From: Phycisphaeraceae bacterium
GTDB taxonomy: Bacteria > Planctomycetota > Phycisphaerae > Phycisphaerales > Phycisphaeraceae
DNA: 64,000 nt
Direction of reading: 5' to 3'
Assembly: GCA_028284155.1 (NCBI GenBank)
Contig: JANQSF010000157.1
Coordinates: 1 to 64,000 of the forward strand
The notes beneath the pieces are model-generated. The model made no database searches. It worked only from the letters and a program-made list of their open reading frames with translations, and was not told where the DNA came from. The translations under genes were made by a program, and so were the position numbers. This document shows, piece by piece, positions 33,170 through 41,552 of the stretch (its first letter is position 1; the number at the start of each line of letters is the position of its first letter).

Positions 33170-34963
33170 TCAGCGGGGAACCACATCATCCGCCTTGAAC
33201 TGAATCTGCCCCCGCAAATGCCCCTGCTTGTCGCGCCAGAATTGCACGCTGAACGAGTGCGTCGTTTCGATCGCCTCGGCCACCTGGCGGAGCGGGCGTT
33301 CGACCTCTTCGATCCGTTTCTCAGCCTTGGGGTCGTCCGGGGCCGTGCCCGCCCCGATGTCACGCCAGTACTCCGCGATGCCGGCCAACAGGTCGGACAG
33401 CGGCGCGGCCCGGGAGACGCCCGAGGCCAACAGCCCGTCACGCTGTTGCATCGGTATGGCCGTAAAGACCGACGTGCTCGTGAGCCGTCTTTGCGCGTTC
33501 TGGTGGGCTGCCACGCAGTCCTCGAAAAACGCCTCTTGCGAGCACACGACATACCAATCGCCGATTCGGCCGAATGACAGTTGTGTGAGTCCCGCGGAGG
33601 TCGGCAGCTCCGCCCAGCGTTTGAGGCGGTCGTCGTCGATCTGCTTGACCAGCGCGTTGCCAAAGTCGGCCACGCGGAAAGGCGGTGGCCCCGGCACGAG
33701 GCGGGCTGACTCGAAGAAGCTCGACGCCAGGTCGAGTTCGCTGAGGTTGGCGATGAACCGCAGGCTCATCACCAGCCGATCGAGGTCGGCTGAGACGCTC
33801 GGGTCTTTCAGTCGAACGGCCACGCCGATGGCCGGCACATCGAAACCGGGGTCGGGCTTGACCCGTTCGCCGGCGACCTTGCCGAGGAAGACGACCACGG
33901 GCGTCGACAGCTTGGGCAGCACGTGCGTCTGTAACGAGCGCGGGAACAACAGCAGGTTGAAGAACTGGATGTGCTCCGGCGTCTTCTTCATCAGGTTGAT
34001 CGACGCCGCGCTGATGGTCGAGTCGGGCAGGATGCCGAAGTCGACGCCCTGGCCGACGTAAAACTGCTTGGCCAATTCATCAAAGGTCGGCATGATCGCC
34101 GCGTAGTGAACCTTCACGTCGTTTTCGCCGCGCACGATCGCGACCGCGTGTTGCTCGGTGTGTTCGGCGTTGCGGGCGTACAGCTTGGCATGGTGTTGCG
34201 CGGGCAGCTTGTCGAACAGCTTCTGCCTCGGCGGCTCATTCAGCAGCGAATCGGTGGTGGGCGGCGGCTCGGCCGCGTAAATGAGCGGGCGATCGGGGTC
34301 GAGCGCCAGCCCAACATGATCGACCACGCGGTGCAGCCAGGGCGCGTCCTTCGACTTGCCGAAGATCAGCAGGCGTCGGCTTGCCGCAAACGTGAAAGGC
34401 GACTCGCCCTTTTGCTTGGGCGAATGAAAGATCGCAAACCGGCCCTGGTGCGTCGGCGGCGCGGTTTGACGGTGACTCAAAGCCGACGCGAAGCGTTCGA
34501 GGTCGCCGGGCTCCACGCGCGTGACGAATACGGTTGATGTCCGCCCCTCGACCTTGCCGCGCATGACCGCCAGCGATTGACCGAAGTACGTGTCGATCAT
34601 CGCGCCGTTGTCCAGCCCCAGGTCGGCGGTGATCTGTTGCCAGAGCGGCGATTTGTACACGTCACCCATCTGTTGGAAGACGAACGACCCGAGCGGGTCG
34701 CCGTCCGCGCGGCCGCGCAGTTTGATCAGGTCGTCCACCTGTGCGTAGAGACGGCAGTCGGTCGGCGCCAGGCGGAGCATGTTGACGGTCGGCTCGTCAT
34801 CGCCCGCCGTCATGGGCGCGCCGGGTTGCAGCAGGATGGGCGCGGGGCCGGCATCCCGCGCGACCGGTGCCTGGCATCCAATCAAGACGACGACGGGGAG
34901 CAGACACGCCGCGAAGCGGACGAACAGGGACTGTGCGGCATGTCGGCGTGGGGCATTGGGCAT
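33170..34963 (-). CDS. Large lipoprotein, planctomycete type, unknown
   Basis: A 597-residue lipoprotein: signal FVRFAACLLPVVVLIGC with lipid-modified Cys. The body has mixed alpha/beta character with TSTVFVTRVEPGDLERFASA, APWLHRVVDHVGLALDPDRP and a repeated pattern of strands resembling DUF3352-type proteins, though I am not sure of the family. The last part (VERPLRQVAEAIETTHSFSV QF... and RGQIQFKADDVVPR) looks like a second copy of a beta module. ATG 34963 is preferred to GTG 34978 because it gives a compact signal peptide. It may sit in the outer membrane. Confidence 0.7.
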   Translation of the reverse strand: MPNAPRRHAAQSLFVRFAACLLPVVVLIGCQAPVARDAGPAPILLQPGAPMTAGDDEPTVNMLRLAPTDCRLYAQVDDLIKLRGRADGDPLGSFVFQQMGDVYKSPLWQQITADLGLDNGAMIDTYFGQSLAVMRGKVEGRTSTVFVTRVEPGDLERFASALSHRQTAPPTHQGRFAIFHSPKQKGESPFTFAASRRLLIFGKSKDAPWLHRVVDHVGLALDPDRPLIYAAEPPPTTDSLLNEPPRQKLFDKLPAQHHAKLYARNAEHTEQHAVAIVRGENDVKVHYAAIMPTFDELAKQFYVGQGVDFGILPDSTISAASINLMKKTPEHIQFFNLLLFPRSLQTHVLPKLSTPVVVFLGKVAGERVKPDPGFDVPAIGVAVRLKDPSVSADLDRLVMSLRFIANLSELDLASSFFESARLVPGPPPFRVADFGNALVKQIDDDRLKRWAELPTSAGLTQLSFGRIGDWYVVCSQEAFFEDCVAAHQNAQRRLTSTSVFTAIPMQQRDGLLASGVSRAAPLSDLLAGIAEYWRDIGAGTAPDDPKAEKRIEEVERPLRQVAEAIETTHSFSVQFWRDKQGHLRGQIQFKADDVVPR

Positions 34964-35020
34964 TCGGCGGTGATCCACGAGTTGGCAGGATTATAACGGT
35001 CTGCGTTGACCTTCGGGCGC

Positions 35021-35052
35021 ATAAAAAACCCCTCGGCCGAGGCCGAGGGGTG
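35021..35052 (-). terminator. Rho-independent terminator after the Cys-rich secreted gene
   Basis: Stem CCCCTCGGCC / GGCCGAGGGG at 35029-35050 with two central bases (GA), followed in the minus direction by TTTTTT (35028-35023). It comes 23 bases after the stop of the gene at 35075. It also separates that gene from the lipoprotein gene beyond. Confidence 0.85.
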
Positions 35053-35074
35053 TTTGTTCTAAATGGGTCGTGGC

Positions 35075-35488
35075 TCAGCTACCCTTCTTCGACTCTTTCT
35101 TCTGAGCCGGTTTCACCTTGGCGAGCACCTTCTTCGGGTTCTCGGTGGCCTTCTTGAAGCAGCCGCCGCAGCAGACGCCGTAGACGACCTCGTCGCTGAC
35201 GCTTGCATCTCGGCCGGAGAACAGGCACTTGCCGTCCTCAGCCTTGGCCAGTTTGGCGATGTTGCCGGCGACGTCGTCGAGGAACTTCTTCTGGCAGCGC
35301 TTGCAGCAATATTCCGACTTGACGGTGATCAACTTGCTCGCGTTGATCTTCTTGCCGGTCAGCGGGCAGACGTCGTTGATCGGCTTTGGTTTCTTCTTCT
35401 CAGCCTCGGACTTGTCCTTCGCCGCGACGGCAATGGAGGCGACCAGCGTAAGGGCCAAGAGGGCAGTCAACAGGGTACGGGCTTTCAT
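35075..35488 (-). CDS. Secreted protein with tandem Cys-rich (TRASH-like) motifs
   Basis: A 137-residue protein with a signal peptide (TLLTALLALTLVASIAVAAK) and two copies of a cysteine module: CPLTGKKINASKLITVKSEY followed by CCKRCQKKFLDDV, and CLFSGRDASVSDEVVYGVCC followed by GGCFKKATENP. The C-x(n)-CC-x-x-C arrangement resembles TRASH/YHS-type metal-binding modules; each probably coordinates one metal. The tail is Lys-rich. AGGAGCATCGC precedes ATG 35488, and a clear terminator follows. Metal or copper handling in the periplasm is the likely role. Confidence 0.8.
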   Translation of the reverse strand: MKARTLLTALLALTLVASIAVAAKDKSEAEKKKPKPINDVCPLTGKKINASKLITVKSEYCCKRCQKKFLDDVAGNIAKLAKAEDGKCLFSGRDASVSDEVVYGVCCGGCFKKATENPKKVLAKVKPAQKKESKKGS

Positions 35489-35785
35489 GCGATGCTCCTG
35501 AAAGAATGAGGTCGGGTGTTGTATTCTCGGGTTGCAGTATAAGCAAACTTCGGCAAGTATCCAACCCGCCAACAGAAAAGTGACCAATTGGTCGGAGGGG
35601 TAACGATCGGGGCGCCGTTGATTATTCCAAGTCCGATCTGGATTAACGCTTCGAATCTGCCGTCGATCAGGCGTTAATCGTGTTATTTCAATACTTTACG
35701 CCCTATGAGCGGCTGGCGAAGTGGTATGGCCTGATCCGACAGACGACGTCCCCGGCCGATTCCAGCGTCGGAAACGGCCTACTCG
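35489..35785. other. Intergenic region with inverted repeat
   Basis: No gene is supportable here. GATTAACGC at 35641-35649 and GCGTTAATC at 35671-35679 are perfect inverted repeats with a 21-base spacer and could be an operator or a stem-loop. The region holds the promoter of the secreted Cys-rich gene and the tail of the dehydrogenase gene. Confidence 0.45.
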
Positions 35786-36832
35786 TCAACCGGGCTGGAT
35801 CAGGACCTTGCCGTAGAACTCGCTGCCGTCCCGCATCATCTTGAGAGCGTCGAACGACTCGGCCAACGGGACGCGGTGGGTGATCAGCGGCTTGAGGTCG
35901 AGCGTGCCGTCGGCCATCCCTCGCAGCACGTCGTGCCAATCGTCGTCGTTGCCCGCCGCCGAGTACTCGCTGTTCCATGTGCCGATCAGGTCGATCTCCC
36001 GACGCATGGCCTGGCTGATCAGGGCGGCCGGCAATGTCACGTCTCCGGCGGGGTTGCCCAGGATGACCATGCGACCGCACCGTCGTGTCGCAGCCACGGC
36101 CTGTGTGAAGGTGATCGACACGCCCGCGCTCTCGATGCAGACGTGCGCGCCTTGGCCGGCGGTCAGTTCGTTGACCTTCTCGACGGCGTCGATCGATCGG
36201 CTGTCATAAGCGTCGTCGAAGCCAAGCGACTTGGCCATCTCCAAGGCTTCGGGTCGGATGTCAAACACGATGACACGTGTCGCGCCAAGCGCCCGACACC
36301 ACTGCGCGACCATGAGCCCGATGGGGCCCGCGCCGAACACAGCCGCCGTTTGACCGAGCGTGACGGCACCGCGACGGACGGCGTGCAACGCCACAGCCGC
36401 GGGTTCGGTCATTGCCGCCTCTTCAAGCGACACGCCGTCCGGCACGCGCATGAGGTTTTCACGCGGCGCCACGACATACTCCGCAAACGCGCCGTCGCTG
36501 CGCGACCCGAGGTAGTCGTAGTCGTGACACATCACGTAACGACCCTCCTCGCACGCCGCGCACTTGCCGCACCAGAGCAACGGGAACACCGCGACGTGGT
36601 CGCCCGCCGCAAAATCGGTCACGTCATCTGCCACGGCGTCAACGACGCCGGCAAACTCGTGGCCACACACCGTCGGGAACGAGTACGTGCCCTTGACGAA
36701 CGTGCGCGGGATGTCACTGCCGCACACGCCGCAAAAGCCAATCCGCACCCGCGCCGTACCGGGCTGAAGCTGCGGGACGGGGATCGACTCGCAACGCGCG
36801 TCACCGACGGCGTGGAGGACGAGGGCGGACAT
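35786..36832 (-). CDS. Zinc-dependent polyol/sugar-phosphate dehydrogenase (MDR family)
   Basis: A 348-residue medium-chain dehydrogenase. Catalytic zinc ligands appear in GFCGVCGSD and CGHEFAG, and the structural zinc site in WCGKCAACEEGRYVMC. The NAD-binding GAGPIGLMVAQWCRALGATR is a Rossmann loop with the GxGxxG pattern; the acidic residue after it (FDIRPE) favours NAD+. It resembles galactitol-1-phosphate and sorbitol dehydrogenases. The next two genes are a sugar-phosphate epimerase and a TIM-barrel isomerase, so it probably oxidises a sugar alcohol or its phosphate. ATG 36853 is an alternative start. Confidence 0.9.
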   Translation of the reverse strand: MSALVLHAVGDARCESIPVPQLQPGTARVRIGFCGVCGSDIPRTFVKGTYSFPTVCGHEFAGVVDAVADDVTDFAAGDHVAVFPLLWCGKCAACEEGRYVMCHDYDYLGSRSDGAFAEYVVAPRENLMRVPDGVSLEEAAMTEPAAVALHAVRRGAVTLGQTAAVFGAGPIGLMVAQWCRALGATRVIVFDIRPEALEMAKSLGFDDAYDSRSIDAVEKVNELTAGQGAHVCIESAGVSITFTQAVAATRRCGRMVILGNPAGDVTLPAALISQAMRREIDLIGTWNSEYSAAGNDDDWHDVLRGMADGTLDLKPLITHRVPLAESFDALKMMRDGSEFYGKVLIQPG

Positions 36833-36855
36833 GGTGGAGGAGGGTGAAGACATGG

Positions 36856-37009
36856 GAATTCAAAATGCAAAATACAAAATGCAAAATGCGGAGTTGGGCG
36901 GGACATCCAATGTAAGCTGGCGACCTGCGCGTCTTACCGCCCACTTTTCAGAAGACGCGTTGGTCTTGCTAATCAGCATTTTGCATTTTGCATTTTGCAT
37001 TTTGAATTC
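36856..37009. repeat. AT-rich inverted repeat made of GCAAAAT units
   Basis: Arms at 36856-36889 and 36976-37009 are 34 bases each with one mismatch, each starting or ending with an EcoRI-like GAATTC and built of TGCAAAA units. The spacer (86 bases) is ordinary GC-rich DNA. The element separates the dehydrogenase and epimerase genes. The AT-rich arms are far from the base composition around them. Confidence 0.8.
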
Positions 37010-37013
37010 GCCC

Positions 37014-37757
37014 CTATACCACCACCCCATCCGTCAACCCCGCCATGCGCATCGCATACCCGCGTGCAACCGCTTCGTTCACCCGGGCGACGTTTTCATC
37101 CAGCGTGCCCGACTTGCTGAACAGGCTGCTCGTGCCGGCGACGAGGATGTCGGCCCCGGCCGCGACCATCTGCGGGATGTGGTCGAAACTGACGTTGCCG
37201 TCGACCTCAATCGGCACGTTGCAATCATTCGCGTCGAGGAATGCACGCGTGTCGGCGATCTTCTGAATGCCCGACGGCACCAGTTTTTGACCGGCGTATC
37301 CCGGGTTGACGGTCATCACCTCGACGAAATCGATCCGATCGAGGACGTATTTGATCGCGTCGACCGGCGTGTGTGGGTTGATGGCGACGCCGGCCTTGAC
37401 GCCGCGGTCGCGGATCAAGGTGAGCGTCCGGTCCAGGTGCGTACACGACTCGACATGCACGGCAATCTGCCCCGCACCTTTGCAGTATGGCGCGACGAGT
37501 TCGACGAACAGGTCGTTGTCTTCGACCATCAGGTGCACGTCGAACGGGACGTTGGTCTGTCCCGACGCGTGGAACTGTTCGAGTTGCGGCAAGCCCATCG
37601 AGACGTTGGGCGCGAAGTGGCCGTCCATGATGTCCATGTGCCACAGGTGGACGCCGGCCGACTCCAGGTCGCGTGCATGGTCGCCGAAGCGTAACTGGTC
37701 GGCGCACATCATCGACGGGCTGACGCGGATCGGGTCGGTGTGCAGTTGTTCAGGCAT
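37014..37757 (-). CDS. D-allulose-6-phosphate/ribulose-phosphate 3-epimerase family protein
   Basis: A 247-residue TIM-barrel epimerase. SPSMMCADQLRF, then HMDIMDGHFAPNVSMG carries the two metal-binding/catalytic His and Asp residues, and VMTVNPGYAGQK, IEVDGNVS and ADILVAGTSSLF follow in the family order. The pattern SPSxMCxDxLxF is more like AlsE (allulose-6-phosphate) than like Rpe. The neighbours are a polyol dehydrogenase and a TIM-barrel isomerase, so the block likely handles an unusual ketose. The symbol is left empty because substrate cannot be proved. Confidence 0.88.
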   Translation of the reverse strand: MPEQLHTDPIRVSPSMMCADQLRFGDHARDLESAGVHLWHMDIMDGHFAPNVSMGLPQLEQFHASGQTNVPFDVHLMVEDNDLFVELVAPYCKGAGQIAVHVESCTHLDRTLTLIRDRGVKAGVAINPHTPVDAIKYVLDRIDFVEVMTVNPGYAGQKLVPSGIQKIADTRAFLDANDCNVPIEVDGNVSFDHIPQMVAAGADILVAGTSSLFSKSGTLDENVARVNEAVARGYAMRMAGLTDGVVV

Positions 37758-37797
37758 GATGAGTCAGTGTTTGATCTATTGACTTGCGTTCATCGAA

Positions 37798-37862
37798 GCC
37801 GGGTCTTTCTGAATACCCGGATCGGCTCGGCGTGGTGATCCGGGCCTTCGGAAAGACCCGGC
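37798..37862. repeat. Long palindromic repeat in the sugar block
   Basis: Arms 37798-37823 and 37837-37862 are complementary over most of 26 bases (GCCGGGTCTTTC...CCCGGATC pairing with GATCCGGG...GAAAGACCCGGC), with internal mismatches at about 37811-37815. A 13-base spacer lies between. No coding sequence is involved. It lies between the epimerase and the TIM-barrel gene. Confidence 0.7.
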
Positions 37863-37890
37863 CTATTCTTGGGAACAGTGCGGCCGTTCA

Positions 37891-38829
37891 TTACACCGCC
37901 TGCGCCGACGGCAAAAACGCCTCACGCAGGTAGTCCAACGACTCGCGCAGTTGGCCTGCCAACTGACCGTCGGAGTAGTCCCGCCCCAGTTTCGGGCCGC
38001 CGATTTCGAGGTAGCAGACGAGCGTGTCGACGGGGATCGTCGCCGCGTTGTCAAGCAGCAGGTCGCGGATTTGAGCGACGTCGATGATGCCGCGTTCGCG
38101 CTCGGCCTGGCCGAACCCGAACGTCGAGTTGAACATCGCGTCGGTGTTCTTCAGGTGAAGCTCGTAGAGGTAGGGCAGCGTTGACTCTAACAACGCGATA
38201 TTGTCGTGGACGACGTTGCTGTCCGCGTCGGCGTAGCCGTGCGCGATATCGACGCAGTGGCCGACGCGCGCGGTTGTGCCCGGGTTGGCGTCGTGGTGCG
38301 CGATCAGCACCTCGGCGAAGTCGCGGATCTCGTCAGGCAGTGTGGGCGGCTCGGCCAAACACGACATCGGCTCGATGGTCAGCCAATCGACGCCGTGCTT
38401 CGTCGCGTGCGCCATCAGCTCTTTCATATGGTCGAGATAAGTCGCCACACCCTGCGGTTTGGTCGCCATCTGGTCGCGCAACGTCGCGCCCGGGTTCGAC
38501 CCGACACTTTGCGCGCCGAGGATGCCGCCGACTTCGATGAACCGCTCGAAGTTGCGCCGTGCGACCTCGACGAAGCCCGGTTCGTCGCGGAAAAACCCTC
38601 CCAGTTCGCGGTGGGCTGTGAAGAGGCTGCTGATGGCGATGCCGCGGTCGTCGGCCTGTTGGCGTAGCTGCTCGAAGAAGGTGTCGGGCAGTTGATACAC
38701 CTCGAAAAACGACCCGAGTTGGACGTGGCGGATGTTCAAGTCCGCCAGCAGGTCGAACAGCCAGGGGAACGAGTAACGGTACTCGATGGGGTCGCTCTTA
38801 ACGCCGAGTTGGAGGTCGAGATTGGCCAT
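37891..38829 (-). CDS. Xylose-isomerase-like TIM-barrel protein
   Basis: A 312-residue AP endonuclease family 2/sugar isomerase-like barrel. Early strands are LQLGVKSDPIEYRYSFPWLF and HVQLGSFFEVYQLPD; metal-ligand candidates are the Glu in WLTIEPMS, the Asp and His in GHCVDIAHGYAD, the late Glu in CYLEIGGPK, and HLKNTD. Family members include L-ribulose-5-phosphate 3-epimerases and myo-inosose enzymes. ATG 38829 begins the conserved part. It is divergent from the gene at 39010. Confidence 0.85.
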   Translation of the reverse strand: MANLDLQLGVKSDPIEYRYSFPWLFDLLADLNIRHVQLGSFFEVYQLPDTFFEQLRQQADDRGIAISSLFTAHRELGGFFRDEPGFVEVARRNFERFIEVGGILGAQSVGSNPGATLRDQMATKPQGVATYLDHMKELMAHATKHGVDWLTIEPMSCLAEPPTLPDEIRDFAEVLIAHHDANPGTTARVGHCVDIAHGYADADSNVVHDNIALLESTLPYLYELHLKNTDAMFNSTFGFGQAERERGIIDVAQIRDLLLDNAATIPVDTLVCYLEIGGPKLGRDYSDGQLAGQLRESLDYLREAFLPSAQAV

Positions 38830-39009
38830 CACGGCAGAGCATAGCGGTAACCCAGCGGCCCGCCCAACGCGGCGGGGGTTGGCGGGTCGAATCGGCATAT
38901 TGGCGGCCGTCGGCCCATCGGTTGCGGAGCCGGTCGCGGGCTGACATTGTCTCTTGCCGCCTTGATTTGATGATTGCCTCGCCGGTGGGGCGGCTTTACA
39001 CTTTCTCCT

Positions 39010-40266
39010 ATGAAAAGGCCCATTCCATATCTGGTGTTGACGGTGTGTGTTTTCCATGTGCTGGCCGCGATCGGCTGTGCCGGGTCGGACAAGCCCAAGC
39101 GTCGAGCCGTGCAGCCAACGGACTTCTCTTCGCCCACGGCGCAGGCCGCGCGGAAGGGCGTCCCCAAGTCAGAGCTGCGCCCCAGCGACGTCGTTGTCAG
39201 CGGGTCGAACAACGACACCGATTCGGCAACCGACGCCGCGTCGCAAGCCAACAACACGACCGGTTCTGACACGGCCGTCACGCCGTCCGTCCGGACGACG
39301 GACAAGCCGCCGGTTCCCAACGACACGCGGTTGACCGTCGATGCGATGATCGGCCAGGTCAACGGTCGCGCGCTTTACGCGAACAAGGTGCTCGAGCCGC
39401 TGGAGCCGGCGCTTTCGGAATTGGGCAAGACCGTGCCGCGCGTCGAGTTTGAGCGACAGGCCGGCCGACTGATCCACGGTCGACTTCAGGAGTTGGTCCA
39501 CCAAGAATCGTTGCTGGGCGAGGCTGAACGCGACCTGGTGCCGCAGGAGCAGCTCGGGCTCAAGTTGCTCTTGCAGAAGAAGCGTGAGGAACTGATCAAC
39601 GAGTACGGGCTGGGGTCGCCTGAGAGGGCGAAGGTCAATATCGAGCGCAAGACCGGCCGAACGCTTGAGCAGACGTTGGAATTCGAGCGGCAGAAACTGG
39701 TCGTTCAGAAGTTCTTGCGCAAGAAGTTCTTCCCCAAGATCAACGTGACGCGGAAGGACATTAAGCGGTATTACAAGGAACATTTTGACGAGTTCAACCC
39801 GCCGCCGACGCGCACGTTGCGTGTGGTCCGTGTCGTATCAGACAACGGCGTTGCGTCGGTCGAGAAGGCGTTGGCGGATGGAACACCGTTTGCCGAGGTG
39901 GCCAAGCTGCCCGCGAACCTGTACCGCCGCGCGACAGGCGGTCTGATGGCCGACGTCGAGGGCAACACGGTGTTCGGCGGCGCACTCGACGAGGCGATGC
40001 TCAAACTCGAACAGGGGCGGCATACCGGCAAGCTGGTGGTCAACGACGCGACTTGGTGGGTCTTCGTCGAAAAGCTTGAACGTGGCGAAGGCAAGCCGTT
40101 GATCGAGGTGCAGACGGAGATCGAAAACAAGCTGAGAACGCAGCGTTTCAGCACGTTGACCCGCCGGTTCCGTGAAGACCTGCTCGCCGAGCACGACCAC
40201 CCGATCGACAAGATGCGCGACTCGTTGCTGGCCGTCGCCATGACGCGCTGGGCGGCGCAGCGTTGA
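39010..40266 (+). CDS. Parvulin-type peptidyl-prolyl isomerase lipoprotein (SurA/PrsA-like)
   Basis: A 418-residue lipoprotein: signal peptide RPIPYLVLTVCVFHVLAAIG with lipobox Cys, a Ser/Thr/Asp-rich linker, a helical chaperone domain (about 110-260; HGRLQELVHQESLLGEAERD, ERQKLVVQKFLRKKFFPKI) and a PpiC-like domain with RTLRVVRVVSDNGVASVEKA and LADGTPFAEVAKLPAN. The ADVEGNTVFGGALDEAMLKL and RHTGKLVVNDATWWVFVEKL segments follow the parvulin order. It probably folds exported proteins in the periplasm or on the membrane. Its stop overlaps the yraN start as TTGA. Confidence 0.86.
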   Translation: MKRPIPYLVLTVCVFHVLAAIGCAGSDKPKRRAVQPTDFSSPTAQAARKGVPKSELRPSDVVVSGSNNDTDSATDAASQANNTTGSDTAVTPSVRTTDKPPVPNDTRLTVDAMIGQVNGRALYANKVLEPLEPALSELGKTVPRVEFERQAGRLIHGRLQELVHQESLLGEAERDLVPQEQLGLKLLLQKKREELINEYGLGSPERAKVNIERKTGRTLEQTLEFERQKLVVQKFLRKKFFPKINVTRKDIKRYYKEHFDEFNPPPTRTLRVVRVVSDNGVASVEKALADGTPFAEVAKLPANLYRRATGGLMADVEGNTVFGGALDEAMLKLEQGRHTGKLVVNDATWWVFVEKLERGEGKPLIEVQTEIENKLRTQRFSTLTRRFREDLLAEHDHPIDKMRDSLLAVAMTRWAAQR

Positions 40267-40703
40267 GCCTGCCATGGCTGACGAGGCTCAAGCTGGCCAT
40301 TAGGTCATTCGGCCCGAGCGGTGGATCAACCGGCGCACGTGGCGAACGTGTCGCCAAACGTTTCCTTCGCAAAGCAGGTTATCGCGTTCTGGCGACGAAC
40401 CTGCGTAACCGATATGGCGAGGTCGATCTGGTCGTGCTCGCCCCGGACGGGCGGTCGATTGTCATCGTTGAAGTGAAAGCGCGGCAAGTCTCGGCTGACG
40501 AGTCGGCCGACATGAGCACGCGGCCTGAGGTCCATGTCAACGCGCAGAAGCAACGGAAACTCGTCGCGCTGGCGAGTCAGTTGGCGCGACAGCACGGTTG
40601 GACGGATCGTCCGATCCGATTCGACGTGGTAGGTGTCGATCTGGTCAGGGGAAGCAAGCCGATTGTGCGACACCATATCGCAGCGTTTGAGGCGAGCGTG
40701 TAG
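40263..40703 (+). CDS. YraN/UPF0102 nuclease-fold protein
   Basis: A 146-residue protein of the UPF0102/YraN family: ARGERVAKRFLRKAGYRVLA, TNLRNRYGEVDLVVLAPDG and IVIVEVKARQ match the restriction-endonuclease-like core, with the Glu-x-Asp (GEVD) and Glu-x-Lys (EVKAR) catalytic pair. Its biological role is not settled; it may act on DNA in recombination or repair. The TTG start overlaps the preceding stop (TTGA), a pattern of translational coupling. A GC-rich hairpin follows. Confidence 0.9.
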   Translation: MSLPWLTRLKLAIRSFGPSGGSTGARGERVAKRFLRKAGYRVLATNLRNRYGEVDLVVLAPDGRSIVIVEVKARQVSADESADMSTRPEVHVNAQKQRKLVALASQLARQHGWTDRPIRFDVVGVDLVRGSKPIVRHHIAAFEASV

Positions 40704-40724
40704 CGGCTGATTCGGCGCAAAGAA

Positions 40725-40750
40725 CAAGGCGAGCCGATTGGCTCGCCTTG
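40725..40750. terminator. Bidirectional hairpin terminator
   Basis: CAAGGCGAGCC and GGCTCGCCTTG form an 11-bp stem with the loop GATT. In the minus direction it is followed by TTCTTTG, weakly T-rich, and in the plus direction by AGGAAAG. It lies between the convergent yraN and the KADE lipoprotein, so it may serve both. Confidence 0.6.
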
Positions 40751-40834
40751 AGGAAAGTCATCCTCCACGTCGACCTGAGGCGGCGTGGTTCAAAGCTGAT
40801 CAAGCCGATAAACACAACTTGACCAGGAATTCGA

Positions 40835-41035
40835 TCAGCTGTCGGCCTTCTCGTCGGCCTTTTCGTCAGCCTTTTCGTCGGCCTTTTCGTCGGCCTTCTC
40901 GTCAGCCTTCTCGTCGGCCTTGGCGTCGTCCATCTTCTTCTCGTCGGTCTTGGTCGCCGGCTTCTTGTCGTCCGGGCAGCCGACCATACCGAGGCCGAAC
41001 ATGGCTACAAGGGCTAAAACGGTCAACAGTCGCAT
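40835..41035 (-). CDS. Small lipoprotein with KADE repeats
   Basis: A 66-residue lipoprotein: signal MRLLTVLALVAMFGLGMVGC with lipid-modified Cys20, then DDKKPATKTDEKKMDDAKAD and six to seven repeats of KADE. The charged repeat should form a long single alpha helix, as a spacer or peptidoglycan-associated stalk like Lpp. AGGAG is eight bases upstream of the ATG. A hairpin terminator follows. DNA repeats with a 12-base unit make it prone to length change. Confidence 0.8.
   Translation of the reverse strand: MRLLTVLALVAMFGLGMVGCPDDKKPATKTDEKKMDDAKADEKADEKADEKADEKADEKADEKADS
40841..40924 (-). repeat. 12-base tandem repeat encoding KADE units
   Basis: About seven units of GCCGACGAGAAG read on the minus strand, with synonymous variants (GAC/GAT, AAG/AAA and GCC/GCT). 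The DNA-level conservation is looser than protein-level, so the repeat has been maintained for its product. It is a candidate for strain-to-strain length variation. Confidence 0.75.
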
Positions 41036-41552
41036 GCGTGAGTCTCCTATTTGCCTGACAGTCCCATGACGTAAAAGGGTACCGGTCTACACTCCGGCCC
41101 CGACAGATTGGGCGTATGGTAGCCAGTTTAACCCGAGGGTGGGCAATGTGCGCGTTTAATCCACAGTTTTTTCGACAATCAGGCTAATCCTGCTCTCAGT
41201 TAGGGTCCCATTATGGCCTTTTTCAACACACGCCACGAGAGGGCGGGGAACGTAAATCGGACTGTAAATCACTGTTGATCCGTAACTTATTATCAGACGC
41301 CGAAGCAAGGGCAGCACGGCTTAAGTTTTGTGAAATCAATTGGTTAGCGTAGTTGACTGGCGGCTTGGCATTCCTTCAAGGGGCGAAGGTCGCTCTGGCG
41401 ATATTGTTAGTAGCAGTGCTGACCCGGCCGGCTGCGACCGTGTGAAGGTCAAGGTTTGGGCGCGGAGGTTGTTCCGCGCCAACTTCACAGGCCCGCCCCG
41501 GGAGGCTACCAGTGCGCCGACGACGCCCGTCGATCGGCAGGAGTGCCTCACC
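41036..41552. other. AT-richer intergenic region upstream of flgM
   Basis: No gene is supportable in this 517-base gap. Bases 41150-41340 are clearly less GC-rich than the surroundings and contain many short T and A runs, as expected for promoters of the divergent genes. GGCGCGGA at 41459-41466 and TCCGCGCC at 41473-41480 form a hairpin in the flgM leader. No good sigma28 (TAAAGTTT-N11-GCCGATAA) match was found. Confidence 0.45.

Noticed and set aside
41300..41400. Sigma28 promoter for flgM
   Set aside because: TTAAGTTTT is present but the expected GCCGATAA half at 11 bases is not; the match is at chance level.
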